From Lachnospiraceae bacterium UBA938 (GTDB lineage: Bacteria > Bacillota > Clostridia > Lachnospirales > Lachnospiraceae): a stretch of DNA of 58,515 nucleotides. A program made the translations under genes and the position numbers. The notes under the pieces are model-generated. The model worked only from the letters and a program-made list of their open reading frames with translations, did no database searches and was not told the DNA's origin. The DNA is taken from the NCBI GenBank assembly GCA_002293475.1, contig DBDG01000010.1, positions 12,834-71,348 of the forward strand. Reading direction: 5' to 3'. Of this stretch, positions 40,749 through 49,393 are shown piece by piece. Numbering within the stretch: the first letter of the stretch is position 1; each line of letters opens with the position of its first letter.

Positions 40749-42476
40749 TTAAAGGGGTATTTCTTTGAAATGCGCCATCATATGGACAAAATTATCTTCC
40801 TGTGCCAGCCTGTCATAGTCTCCCTGCAGCGCTTTCCGGTTTTCTAGGAAAACTATTTCATCTACGTGGGAGAGCACTTCCCGGCGATGGGAAACAATAA
40901 TTACGGTCTTGTCCTTTAACCTAGTTTCAAAAAGCTCATAGATGCCGGTTTCTGTATAAATATCCGTATTAGACGTCGCCTCGTCGAAAATTATAACCGG
41001 TTTATTATGGATCAGCGCTCTGGCTAAGGCAACTTTCTGTTTTTGTCCGCCTGACAGCATGGTGCCGTCACGGCCGACGGTATGATCCAGACCTACCTCT
41101 TGGATCAATTCATCTAAACTACATTCCTGAATAACTTTATTCAATTCTTCATCACCAATCTCTTTATACAGGCAAATATTGTTCCTGATCGTATCATTGA
41201 AAAGATACACCTGCTGGCTTACCACGGCAATCATGTTTCGGTACTCATTCAATGAAAATAAGCCGATGTCCTTGCCGTTCAGCAAGATGTCGCCCTGTTC
41301 CGGCAGATACATCCTGGTGAGCAGGCCGATCAAGGTTGATTTGCCGCTGCCGTTTTTCCCGATCAGTGCCGTCTTGCTTCCTTGCGGAAAAGTAATGCAT
41401 ATTTCTTCCAGTATGGGCTGCCCCTTTTCATATGAAAAGGAAAGATCACGTACTTCTATATCCCCGGTTTCGGGAACCGCTTCCGCATCTGGCAATTCAG
41501 CTTCTTCTTCAAGCTGCATAAACGCATAAAACCGTTTCGTTGAAGGGATGATGCCGGAAAACATAAAACCTATATTTAAAATCGCGGAAATGGGTGCGGT
41601 AACGTAACTGCTGTAGGTGACAAAAGCAAATATGCTGCCGATAGTCATATCATCGGAAAATACCATGCTCGCACCTAATATATATAATGTCATGATCAGA
41701 ATCTGGATAAAGATCGTATCAACACCTTGATTCCATTCGCCGTTCATATTCATGCGCTGTTTTTGACGGAGAACCTGTTTTTCCTTTTGATAAAATTCCT
41801 GCTTTTTAGTCTGTTCAATGCCAAATAGTCTGACCTCTTTAATACCGCCTACCGTATCCCCAAACCAGCGGGCATACTGTTCCGCGTCCGAAATAAGTTC
41901 ATCCATTATATTTTTGTTTTTTTTGGCAAAATACCTCATAAGTATGCCTTTAACCGGGATGTATAATAAGACCAGAATAGTCATCTTTATGTCAATCAGC
42001 AAAAGACCGACGACCCCGCCGGCAATACTGAACACTTGCGACACTACAAAAAACATTCCCCGGTTGGCGATGGAAACCATGCTGCCGACATCCGCCTGAA
42101 TGACATGGTGGATTTCGGCATAGTTTTTCTCAGTAAAATAATCCGATCTGATCCGCAACAAATGGATAAAGGCTTTTTCCGATAAAGAAAACTCCAGATG
42201 ATTGGCTATTTTGATCCGGATCCTTTCAATGACAATGCCAAGAAGAGCATTAGCGATATAAACAACTGCTGAGGCCACTACTAGGGTTATCAATAAGTTC
42301 CAGTTCCTGCCGATAAAACCGTCATCCATAATACTTCTGCTCAGTAACGGCATCAGCAGGTTCATCCCTGTTGAGAGGATCACACAGAATAATATCATAA
42401 TTATTTTCTTTTTGTAGCTGCTCAAAAGACCGATCAGTTTTTTGACGGCATCTTTATCACTCATTTTGTCCCCCAT
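40749..42476 (-). CDS. ABC exporter, fused membrane and ATPase domains
   Basis: This 575-residue half-transporter has an N-terminal six-helix ABC exporter domain (about 15-310) and a C-terminal ATPase domain. The ATPase has Walker A GKNGSGKST, signature LSGGQKQKV and Walker B VIIFDEATSNTD. No C39 peptidase domain is present, so it is not a bacteriocin-processing exporter. It would act as a homodimer, unless it pairs with a partner elsewhere. The substrate is unknown, and neither a peptide precursor nor a regulator is adjacent. The start is ATG at 42476 (AGGTGAG upstream) or 42464 (GGGGGA upstream). It lies between the two halves of the peptide importer and shares the divergent promoter region with oppC. 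Confidence 0.9.
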   Translation of the reverse strand: MGDKMSDKDAVKKLIGLLSSYKKKIIMILFCVILSTGMNLLMPLLSRSIMDDGFIGRNWNLLITLVVASAVVYIANALLGIVIERIRIKIANHLEFSLSEKAFIHLLRIRSDYFTEKNYAEIHHVIQADVGSMVSIANRGMFFVVSQVFSIAGGVVGLLLIDIKMTILVLLYIPVKGILMRYFAKKNKNIMDELISDAEQYARWFGDTVGGIKEVRLFGIEQTKKQEFYQKEKQVLRQKQRMNMNGEWNQGVDTIFIQILIMTLYILGASMVFSDDMTIGSIFAFVTYSSYVTAPISAILNIGFMFSGIIPSTKRFYAFMQLEEEAELPDAEAVPETGDIEVRDLSFSYEKGQPILEEICITFPQGSKTALIGKNGSGKSTLIGLLTRMYLPEQGDILLNGKDIGLFSLNEYRNMIAVVSQQVYLFNDTIRNNICLYKEIGDEELNKVIQECSLDELIQEVGLDHTVGRDGTMLSGGQKQKVALARALIHNKPVIIFDEATSNTDIYTETGIYELFETRLKDKTVIIVSHRREVLSHVDEIVFLENRKALQGDYDRLAQEDNFVHMMAHFKEIPL

Positions 42477-42569
42477 TTCTCACCTGTATTTTATGTTCTT
42501 TCATCGCTATGTAAATTATTTTCATTTTTATACTATATAAACAAAAACATTGCTGTCACGGTTTTATTA

Positions 42570-42597
42570 ATCTTAACATGATATTTCTTTTTGTCAA
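42570..42597 (-). promoter_or_regulatory. Possible promoter of the ABC exporter
   Basis: On the minus strand TTGACA (42597-42592) and TAAGAT (42575-42570) are 16 bp apart, leaving a leader of about 90 bp before the start codon. A second AT-rich candidate lies closer to the gene. Confidence 0.5.
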
Positions 42598-42643
42598 TAA
42601 TTGTCGTTAATAATCTAAATATATTAAAATAAGATAATCAACA

Positions 42644-42672
42644 TTGATTTACGGGACTGCCGGCTGTATAAT
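42644..42672 (+). promoter_or_regulatory. Promoter of oppC
   Basis: TTGATT (42644-42649) and a perfect TATAAT (42667-42672) are 17 bp apart, 50 bp before the oppC start. oppC is therefore transcribed independently of the other importer genes. Confidence 0.8.
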
Positions 42673-42722
42673 ATAGAAATCGGCAATATCCAAACAACCT
42701 AAAAATATATATGGAGATAAAT

Positions 42723-43598
42723 ATGCCCAGAAACAAGCAAATCACTAGCGAAAGCTACCGGCAGACAGTATGGCGGAGGTTCCGCCGCCATCACCTTGCC
42801 AATATCAGCCTGCTAATTTTAATCATCTTAGGAAGTGCCGCCCTGCTCGCTCCGCTCATAGCACCCTATGCGCCTGATGCAATCGTCGGCCCGTTCAGCG
42901 GTGAACCGTCGCGGGAGTTCTGGCTTGGCACCGATCAGATTGGCAGGGACGTATTCAGCCGCCTGCTTTATGCCATGCGGATTTCTCTTTTAGTCGGGGT
43001 CATGGCGACCCTGATATCAACTGTAATTGGTGTAGTCTTTGGACTGCTGGCCGGCTATTTTGGCGGGATATTGGATATGGTGATCATGCGGTTTACCGAC
43101 ATGGTCATGTCATTTCCTTATATTTTACTGGTTTTAGTGGCCGCTTCAATCTTTAAGCCTGGCTTATGGAGCATTATCCTGATCCTAGGCTTTGTAGACT
43201 GGCCAGGGATTGCCAGACTGGTGCGGGGAAACGTACTGAGCTTACGGGAAACCAATTTTGTGAAAGGGAATATTGTAGCAGGAATGTCGCTTCGGCATAT
43301 TCTCTTTTCGGAGATATTGCCTAATACAGTGGCTCCTATCCTAGTTTATGCCACCAGCGTGGTGGCTCTGTCAATGCTTGACGAGGCGGCGCTGAGCTTT
43401 CTGGGGATGGGTGTCCAGCCGCCGACGGCAAGCTTGGGAAACATGCTGAACGGAGCGCAGTCCCTGACGGTGCTGACTAGACAGCCATGGCTATGGATTC
43501 CGCCGGGACTTCTGATTGTGATATTAGTGATTGCGATTAATTTTATCGGCGATGCGCTGCGCGATGCCCTAGACCCTACCAGTGTCAGCAGGAAATAG
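42723..43598 (+). CDS. Peptide/nickel-type ABC transporter permease C
   Basis: This 291-residue membrane protein is of the OppC/DppC/NikC family. It has an N-terminal basic segment (about 1-20) and a first helix at SLLILIILGSAALLAPLIAPYAP. The FWLGTDQIGRDVFSRLLYAMRISL segment that marks C-type permeases follows, and the EAA loop is NFVKGNIVAGMSLRHILFSEILPN. The ATG at 42723 follows GGAGATAA; one 12 bp upstream would overlap that site. It is the only C permease in the window and very likely pairs with the B permease encoded 6 kb away on the other strand. It ends 11 bp before the convergent pncB. Confidence 0.92.
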   Translation: MPRNKQITSESYRQTVWRRFRRHHLANISLLILIILGSAALLAPLIAPYAPDAIVGPFSGEPSREFWLGTDQIGRDVFSRLLYAMRISLLVGVMATLISTVIGVVFGLLAGYFGGILDMVIMRFTDMVMSFPYILLVLVAASIFKPGLWSIILILGFVDWPGIARLVRGNVLSLRETNFVKGNIVAGMSLRHILFSEILPNTVAPILVYATSVVALSMLDEAALSFLGMGVQPPTASLGNMLNGAQSLTVLTRQPWLWIPPGLLIVILVIAINFIGDALRDALDPTSVSRK

Positions 43599-43609
43599 CG
43601 CGGAGAAGG

Positions 43610-45064
43610 TCAGAAGCGGTTCATTTCATCCAGCAGGCGGATTTTGGTGTCATACAGTTCTTTAGACAGGTCTACATATACGGTATGGGGATTGACAAAC
43701 CGTTTGGTTTCATCCCATAAGGTATCCAGTTCTTTCTGGCAATAAGCGCGGATATCCATTACCTTGGGAGATTCATAGCAGCATTCCCCGTTCCGGAAAA
43801 GCGGTATCATCAATTCCCTGATCAGATAGCTTCCGCCGGGCAGCCGGGTCTTTTTCCAAGGTTCTCCGGGGTCGAAGAGGAGTAAGGCTTTATTTTCATC
43901 AAACTGCTCGCCAACTAGGCAGATCAGATCTGCTTTGATCTTATGGGTTTCTTTATCATAGATCCGGTATACCGTCTTGTTTCCCGGATTAGTAACTTTT
44001 TCCGTATTTTCTGATAATTTTATCTTGGGTACGAACTCCCCTTTTGCATCCATAATGGCGGCCAGTTTATAGACGCCGCCGAAGGCCGGATTGTCCTTGG
44101 CGGTGATCAGATTGGTACCGACGCCCCAGGATGTAATCATGGCTCCCTGGGCTTTCAGGCTCTCGATCAGATATTCATCCAGATCGTTGGAGGCGGAGAT
44201 GACGGCATCGTTAAAGCCGGCGGTATCCAGCATCTGGCGGGCTTTTTTGGAAAGGTAGGCAAGGTCGCCGCTGTCCAGCCGGATACCGTAGCTGGAAAGC
44301 TCTATGCCGGCATCGCGCATCTCGGTAAAGACACGGATAGCATTGGGGATGCCGGATTTAACCGTATCATAGGTATCTACAAGCAGGATGCAGGCAGCGG
44401 GGTACATGTCGGCATAGGTCTTGAAAGCGGTATATTCGTCGGGAAAGCTCATGATCCAGCTATGGGCATGAGTTCCCCGCACCGGGACGTCAAAAAGCTG
44501 GCCGCAGAGGACGTTGGAAGTGCCGACGCAGCCGCCGATGATAGCGGCTCTGGCTCCGTAGATCCCGGCATCGGGTCCTTGGGCGCGGCGCAGGCCAAAT
44601 TCCATGATGCCGTCGCCTTTGGCGGCATAACAGACCCGAGCGGCTTTGGTGGCGATCAGGCTTTGATGATTAATAATGTTGAGAACGGCGGTTTCAATCA
44701 GCTGGGCCTCCATGATCGGGGCAATGACCTTGATCAGCGGTTCCCGGGGGAAGATGACGGTGCCTTCCGGAATAGCATAGATATCGCCGGAGAACCGGAA
44801 ATCTTTGAGGTAAGATAGAAAATCTTCGCTGAAGACCGACAGGCTCCGCAGATAGGCTATGTCTTCATCGGAAAAGTGCAGCTCTTTGATAAGCTTGATC
44901 AGCTGCTCTAGGCCGGCTAAGATGGCGTAACCGCCGTTACAGGGGTTAGTACGGTAAAAGGCATCAAAGATAACGGTTTCGTTGCGATCCTTATGTTGGA
45001 AATAGCCCTGCATCATGGTAAGTTCATACAAATCGGTAAGCAAGGTCAGGTTCTGTCTGTCCAT
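43610..45064 (-). CDS. pncB: Nicotinate phosphoribosyltransferase
   Basis: This 484-residue enzyme makes nicotinate mononucleotide from nicotinate and PRPP with ATP. It begins NLTLLTDLYELTMMQGYF, with GFRRAQG-like sugar-phosphate segment (EFGLRRAQGPD) and THAHSWIMSF, containing the phosphorylated His. GIRLDSGDLAYLSKKAR follows. The long C-terminal tail includes RELMIPLFRNGE and EIRAYCQ-like MDIRAYCQKELDTLWDE. Length is typical of the Firmicute PncB. It acts after nicotinamidase and before NadE, which are encoded together at 11-13 kb, so NAD salvage is split across the window. The start is ATG after GGAGATGCC. Confidence 0.94.
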   Translation of the reverse strand: MDRQNLTLLTDLYELTMMQGYFQHKDRNETVIFDAFYRTNPCNGGYAILAGLEQLIKLIKELHFSDEDIAYLRSLSVFSEDFLSYLKDFRFSGDIYAIPEGTVIFPREPLIKVIAPIMEAQLIETAVLNIINHQSLIATKAARVCYAAKGDGIMEFGLRRAQGPDAGIYGARAAIIGGCVGTSNVLCGQLFDVPVRGTHAHSWIMSFPDEYTAFKTYADMYPAACILLVDTYDTVKSGIPNAIRVFTEMRDAGIELSSYGIRLDSGDLAYLSKKARQMLDTAGFNDAVISASNDLDEYLIESLKAQGAMITSWGVGTNLITAKDNPAFGGVYKLAAIMDAKGEFVPKIKLSENTEKVTNPGNKTVYRIYDKETHKIKADLICLVGEQFDENKALLLFDPGEPWKKTRLPGGSYLIRELMIPLFRNGECCYESPKVMDIRAYCQKELDTLWDETKRFVNPHTVYVDLSKELYDTKIRLLDEMNRF

Positions 45065-45113
45065 GGCATCTCCTTCTCCGGTAATTTATCTGGTAATTTA
45101 ATATAATGATGTT

Positions 45114-45136
45114 GGGGTCAAAAGGTATTTTGCCCC
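45114..45136 (-). promoter_or_regulatory. pncB: Hairpin in the pncB leader
   Basis: GGGG, one unpaired T, then CAAAA pair with TTTTG and CCCC around a four-base loop, 50 bp before the pncB start. It has no T run in the minus direction, so it may be a protein- or ligand-binding site rather than a terminator. Confidence 0.4.
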
Positions 45137-45207
45137 TAAGATACTGTTCACTGTATTTTATATTACATTAATATTATTAAATAGTCTAATACAATTATGA
45201 TTTTAAC

Positions 45208-45236
45208 TTGACAAAAATAAAATAGTTTAGTAACTT
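45208..45236 (+). promoter_or_regulatory. Possible promoter of the GFA-family gene
   Basis: A perfect TTGACA (45208-45213) is 17 bp from TAACTT (45231-45236), 58 bp before the gene start. The -10 match is poor. Confidence 0.4.
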
Positions 45237-45293
45237 CAATAGTAGGATTACTACAATATTATTATTACTATATGGGCAAATATGAGGGAAAAT

Positions 45294-45719
45294 ATGGACC
45301 AAATCCATGGACATTGCGTCTGCGGCGAGATAGAGATCATTATAAAAGAATACGGTGATTTTGTCTATACCTGCCATTGCGATACCTGCCGCCGGATGAA
45401 TTCGGGGCCGGTGTTGTCCGTTGACCCCGGACCGCAGGAAAATGTGCACTTTGCCAAGGGATCAGATAAAATAACGATCTACCATGACGAGGAAGTTGAG
45501 CGCGGTTTTTGCGCCATATGTGGCAGCACGCTTTTTTGGCATAACCTGGCCGACAATCATTATTGCATGAACGCCGAATTGTTTGATGACATTATCAGTA
45601 AGGCCTCATTTGAACTGGAATTGTTTTATGATATGAAACCCGGTTATTATTCATTTGCGGGAGAGCGTAAAAAACTTGACAGGAATTTTGAAGAGATAAA
45701 TTACAAGGATAGATTATAA
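45294..45719 (+). CDS. GFA (CENP-V fold) zinc-binding protein
   Basis: This 141-residue protein has the GFA/CENP-V beta-tent zinc fold. The Cys pattern runs GHCVCGEI near the start, CHCDTCRR at about residues 29-36, and CAICGSTLFW at about 75-84. These supply the structural and catalytic-type zinc sites. Family members were named for glutathione-dependent formaldehyde activation, but most have no proven reaction. The ATG at 45294 follows GAGGGAAAAT and is preferred to one 12 bp upstream. It has no operon partner: pncB is divergent and the ileS T-box follows 25 bp later. Confidence 0.88.
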   Translation: MDQIHGHCVCGEIEIIIKEYGDFVYTCHCDTCRRMNSGPVLSVDPGPQENVHFAKGSDKITIYHDEEVERGFCAICGSTLFWHNLADNHYCMNAELFDDIISKASFELELFYDMKPGYYSFAGERKKLDRNFEEINYKDRL

Positions 45720-45744
45720 GATATAATATACTAAGTAAATATCA

Positions 45745-46012
45745 ATCAGGAAAGACAATGACGAAGACAGTAGGTAATTGCGAACATTCCAGCGAGCCGG
45801 TGAGGGTGTAAGACCGGTACCAGTAACTATTGCCGAACATCACTTCCAAGTTGCGAACTGAACCCGCAGCCGGGCTGCGGAAGTAAGGGAGGCCGGTTTT
45901 CCACCGTTATCGGAAGCCATATAAAACCGGAGGTTCCGGGGAGTATGTGTAACGGGTGGTACAACGGGAATTAACCTCGTCCTTTTACAGGGATGGGGTT
46001 TTGTTACTTTAT
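45745..46012 (+). promoter_or_regulatory. ileS: T-box riboswitch (isoleucine) before ileS
   Basis: The leader has the T-box parts in order. GACGAAGACAGTAGG opens stem I. A probable specifier ATC follows in GAACATCACTTCC at about 45835-45847, an isoleucine codon. The T-box antiterminator segment AACGGGTGGTACAACGGG is at 45951-45968. A 10-bp terminator stem (45973-46000, AACCTCGTCC with GGGATGGGGTT) with a T tract ends it. Uncharged tRNA-Ile pairs its ACCA end with TGGT, prevents the terminator, and allows ileS expression. Confidence 0.92.
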
Positions 46013-46089
46013 AGGAGTAATAGGAAAGTACGTCCTATAAATTAATGATATGTAGTCCAGTAAGGTGACAGGAAAATGGAGGTAAAATT

Positions 46090-49000
46090 ATGTATCAAAA
46101 GGTGCCGGCTAATCTTAATTTTGTCGAACGGGAGAAGGAAACGCTAAAATTTTGGAACGAAAACCATATCTTTGAAAAAAGCATGAAGAACCGCGAGGGC
46201 TGTCCTACTTATACTTTTTATGACGGGCCGCCTACGGCGAACGGGATGCCGCATATCGGCCATGTGCTGACGCGGGTCATCAAGGACATGATACCCCGGT
46301 ACCGAACTATGAAAGGTAACATGGTGCCGCGAAAGGCCGGCTGGGATACCCATGGCCTGCCGGTGGAGCTGGAGGTGGAGAAACTGCTGGGTCTGGACGG
46401 GAAGGAACAGATTGAGGCTTACGGTCTGGATCCCTTTATTGTCAAATGTAAAGAAAGCGTCTGGAAATATAAAGGGCTGTGGGAGGATTTCTCCGACACC
46501 GTCGGATTTTGGGCAGATATGGAAGATCCTTATGTGACTTATCATGATGATTTTATTGAGTCTGAGTGGTGGGCCCTGAAACAGATCTGGGATAAGGAGC
46601 TTTTATATAAAGGATTTAAGATCGTGCCTTATTGTCCGCGCTGCGGAACGCCCCTGTCGTCCCATGAGGTGGCGCAAGGATATCAGGATGTCAAGGAACG
46701 ATCGGCAGTAGTCCGTTTTAAGGTGAAGGACGAAGAGGCTTATATCCTGGCATGGACGACCACGCCTTGGACATTGCCGTCCAATGTGGGGCTTTGTGTT
46801 AATCCCCGGGAAACCTATGTGAAGGCGAAAGGTAAAGACGGGCTGATTTATTATCTGGCGGAAGCGCTCCTAGCCGCGGTGTTGGGAGAGGGCTGCGAGG
46901 TATTAGAGAAGTTTACCGGCCAAGACTTAGAATACAAGGAATATGAGCCGCTCTTTGATTTTGCTAGACAGCTGGTCGCAAAGCAAAATAAAAGAGCATG
47001 GTTCGTGACCTGTGATGACTTCGTCACCCTGACGGACGGAACCGGCGTGGTGCATATCGCTCCGGCTTTTGGCGAAGATGATGCCAAAGCGGGACGGAAA
47101 TATGACTTGCCGTTTGTCCAGCTGGTCAATCCTCGGGGGGAAATGACGGAAGAAACCGCTTATGCAGGTATATTCTGCAAAAAAGCCGATCCGCTCATCA
47201 TAACTGATCTAGAGAAAAAGGGGCTGCTGTTTTCAGCGCCTGATTATGAGCATAGCTATCCGCATTGCTGGCGCTGTGACACGCCTTTGATTTACTATGC
47301 CAGAGAGTCCTGGTTTATCAAGATGACAGCGGTACAGGAAGATTTGATCCGCAATAACAATACCATCAACTGGATTCCGGCATCAATCGGCAAAGGCCGC
47401 TTCGGTGACTGGCTGGAGAATATACAGGACTGGAGCATCTCCCGTAACCGCTATTGGGGTACGCCCTTAAATGTATGGGAATGTGGCTGCGGTCATATGG
47501 AAGCCGTAGGGAGCCGCGCTGAACTGGAACAGTTAAGCGGCAATCCGGCGGCTCGTACCGTGGAACTGCACCGGCCTTATATTGATGAGATCACCGGAAC
47601 TTGTCGAAAGTGCGGAGGCGTTATGAAGCGGGTGCCGGAGGTGATTGACTGCTGGTTTGATTCCGGGGCTATGCCTTTTGCCCAGCATCACTATCCGTTT
47701 GAGAATAAAGAACTGTTTGAAGCGCAGTTTCCGGCGCAGTTTATTTCCGAGGCCGTGGATCAGACCAGAGGCTGGTTTTATTCCCTGTTGGCGGAATCAA
47801 CGCTGATTTTTAACAAGGCGCCCTATGAGAATGTCATTGTCCTAGGGCATGTGATGGATGAAAATGGCCAGAAGATGTCCAAATCCAAAGGGAACGCGGT
47901 CAATCCTTTTGAAGCCTTGGAAACCTATGGGGCCGATGCCATCCGTTGGTATTTTTATATTAATTCCGCCCCGTGGCTGCCCAACCGTTTTCATGGGAAG
48001 GCAGTTATTGAAGGTCAGCGGAAGTTTATGGGAACGCTGTGGAATACTTATGCGTTTTTTGTCCTCTATGCCAATATTGACCAGTTTGACGCGACTCAGT
48101 ATGAACTGGATTATGATAAGCTGCCGGTTATGGATAAATGGCTGTTGTCTCGGCTAAATACCCTGATCCGGGAAGTGGATGAAGATCTGGATCAGTACCG
48201 GATCCCGGAGGCGGCTAGGGAACTGGAAAGCTTCGTGGATGATATGAGCAACTGGTATGTGCGAAGAAGCCGGGAGCGTTTCTGGGCCAAGGGTATGGAT
48301 CAGGATAAAATCAATGCTTATATGACGCTGTATACCGCCTTGACGGCGGTGTGCAGATGCGCAGCCCCGATGATTCCCTTTATGGCTGAGGATATTTACC
48401 GCAATCTGGTTGTCGGCATTGATCCGCAGGCGCCGGAAAGTGTCCATCTGTGTGATTTTCCGAAAGCAGATTCCAAAGCCGTGGATGAAGAGCTGGAAAC
48501 CGCTATGGATGCCGTGCTGAATATCGTCGTAAAAGGGCGGGCCTGCCGGAATATGGCCAATATCAAAAACCGTCAGCCGATTGCGTCAATGTATGTCAAG
48601 GCTCCGGAAAAACTAAAGGAATTTTACGTGGATATTATCAAGGAGGAGCTGAATGTCAAAGAAGTCATCTTTACGGATGATGTAAGGAAGTTTACCAGCT
48701 ATGCGTTCAAACCGCAGCTGCGGACGGTAGGACCTAAGTACGGGAAGCAGTTAGGCGGCATCCGCCAGAAATTAGAAAGCCTTGACGGAAATCAGGCGAT
48801 GGAAGAACTGAAAGCGGACGGCTGTCTGCGCTTTGATGTCGGCGGGGTGTTGGTTGAATTGGCCGAAGAAGACCTGCTAATCGAGGTGAGCCAAAAGGAA
48901 GGTTATGTGACAGAAGCGGATAATGGGGTTACGGTGGTTCTATGCACCTTGCTAAGTGCAGAACTGATCGAAGAAGGCTTTGTCTATGAGATCATCAGTA

Positions 49001-49233
49001 AGATACAGACGATGCGTAAAGATACCGGCTTTGAGGTAATGGACCATATCCGGGTAAGCTTAAGCGGCAACGTTAAGATTGCTAAGATCGTGCAGCGCAA
49101 CCGGGCTTCTATCGCCGAGAAGGTGCTGGCCGATGAACTGGGCTCGGAAGATATTGTGATGGGTTCTGAGGCAACCATGAAGGAGTGGAACGTGAACGGT
49201 GAAACAGTGAGTATTTATGTGGAGAAGGTGTAG
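46090..49233 (+). CDS. ileS: Isoleucyl-tRNA synthetase, IleS2-like long form
   Basis: This 1047-residue class I synthetase charges tRNA-Ile. The HIGH motif appears as MPHIGHVL (about residue 55-62) and KMSKSKGN lies at about 595-602. The WTTTPWTLPSN editing-domain signature is near residue 225. Zinc-type Cys pairs (CGCGH and CRKCGG) occur around 460-515. The length and the KAGWDTHGLPVELEVEK context fit the eukaryote-like IleS2 group rather than the shorter IleS1 (about 930) with a C-terminal zinc finger. Known IleS2 enzymes are poorly inhibited by mupirocin. The gene is controlled by the T-box leader and has an AATGGAGG ribosome binding site. Confidence 0.96.
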   Translation: MYQKVPANLNFVEREKETLKFWNENHIFEKSMKNREGCPTYTFYDGPPTANGMPHIGHVLTRVIKDMIPRYRTMKGNMVPRKAGWDTHGLPVELEVEKLLGLDGKEQIEAYGLDPFIVKCKESVWKYKGLWEDFSDTVGFWADMEDPYVTYHDDFIESEWWALKQIWDKELLYKGFKIVPYCPRCGTPLSSHEVAQGYQDVKERSAVVRFKVKDEEAYILAWTTTPWTLPSNVGLCVNPRETYVKAKGKDGLIYYLAEALLAAVLGEGCEVLEKFTGQDLEYKEYEPLFDFARQLVAKQNKRAWFVTCDDFVTLTDGTGVVHIAPAFGEDDAKAGRKYDLPFVQLVNPRGEMTEETAYAGIFCKKADPLIITDLEKKGLLFSAPDYEHSYPHCWRCDTPLIYYARESWFIKMTAVQEDLIRNNNTINWIPASIGKGRFGDWLENIQDWSISRNRYWGTPLNVWECGCGHMEAVGSRAELEQLSGNPAARTVELHRPYIDEITGTCRKCGGVMKRVPEVIDCWFDSGAMPFAQHHYPFENKELFEAQFPAQFISEAVDQTRGWFYSLLAESTLIFNKAPYENVIVLGHVMDENGQKMSKSKGNAVNPFEALETYGADAIRWYFYINSAPWLPNRFHGKAVIEGQRKFMGTLWNTYAFFVLYANIDQFDATQYELDYDKLPVMDKWLLSRLNTLIREVDEDLDQYRIPEAARELESFVDDMSNWYVRRSRERFWAKGMDQDKINAYMTLYTALTAVCRCAAPMIPFMAEDIYRNLVVGIDPQAPESVHLCDFPKADSKAVDEELETAMDAVLNIVVKGRACRNMANIKNRQPIASMYVKAPEKLKEFYVDIIKEELNVKEVIFTDDVRKFTSYAFKPQLRTVGPKYGKQLGGIRQKLESLDGNQAMEELKADGCLRFDVGGVLVELAEEDLLIEVSQKEGYVTEADNGVTVVLCTLLSAELIEEGFVYEIISKIQTMRKDTGFEVMDHIRVSLSGNVKIAKIVQRNRASIAEKVLADELGSEDIVMGSEATMKEWNVNGETVSIYVEKV

Positions 49234-49315
49234 GTCGTTGCGGGTTATGTAATGCGTTCACATCTAAAGTAGCACCTATAAATATGACGAAAAAAAAGGG
49301 AAGCTTAATACCAAC

Positions 49316-49344
49316 TTGTGGTTTTCTAAAGTATATAGTATAAT
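49316..49344 (+). promoter_or_regulatory. glgP: Promoter of glgP
   Basis: TTGTGG (49316-49321) and a perfect TATAAT (49339-49344) are 17 bp apart, 49 bp before the glgP ATG. Confidence 0.65.
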
Positions 49345-49393
49345 GATTTACAGTTAAAAATTGACAAAATAATAAAATATAAGGAGAAACAGG

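Noticed and set aside
40749..42476. Bacteriocin exporter system
   Set aside because: There is no C39 peptidase domain, no precursor peptide with a double-glycine leader, and no immunity or modification gene nearby.
45240..45253. TAGTA GGAT TACTA inverted repeat before the GFA gene
   Set aside because: Five-base arms in AT-rich DNA are expected by chance, and there is no supporting context.
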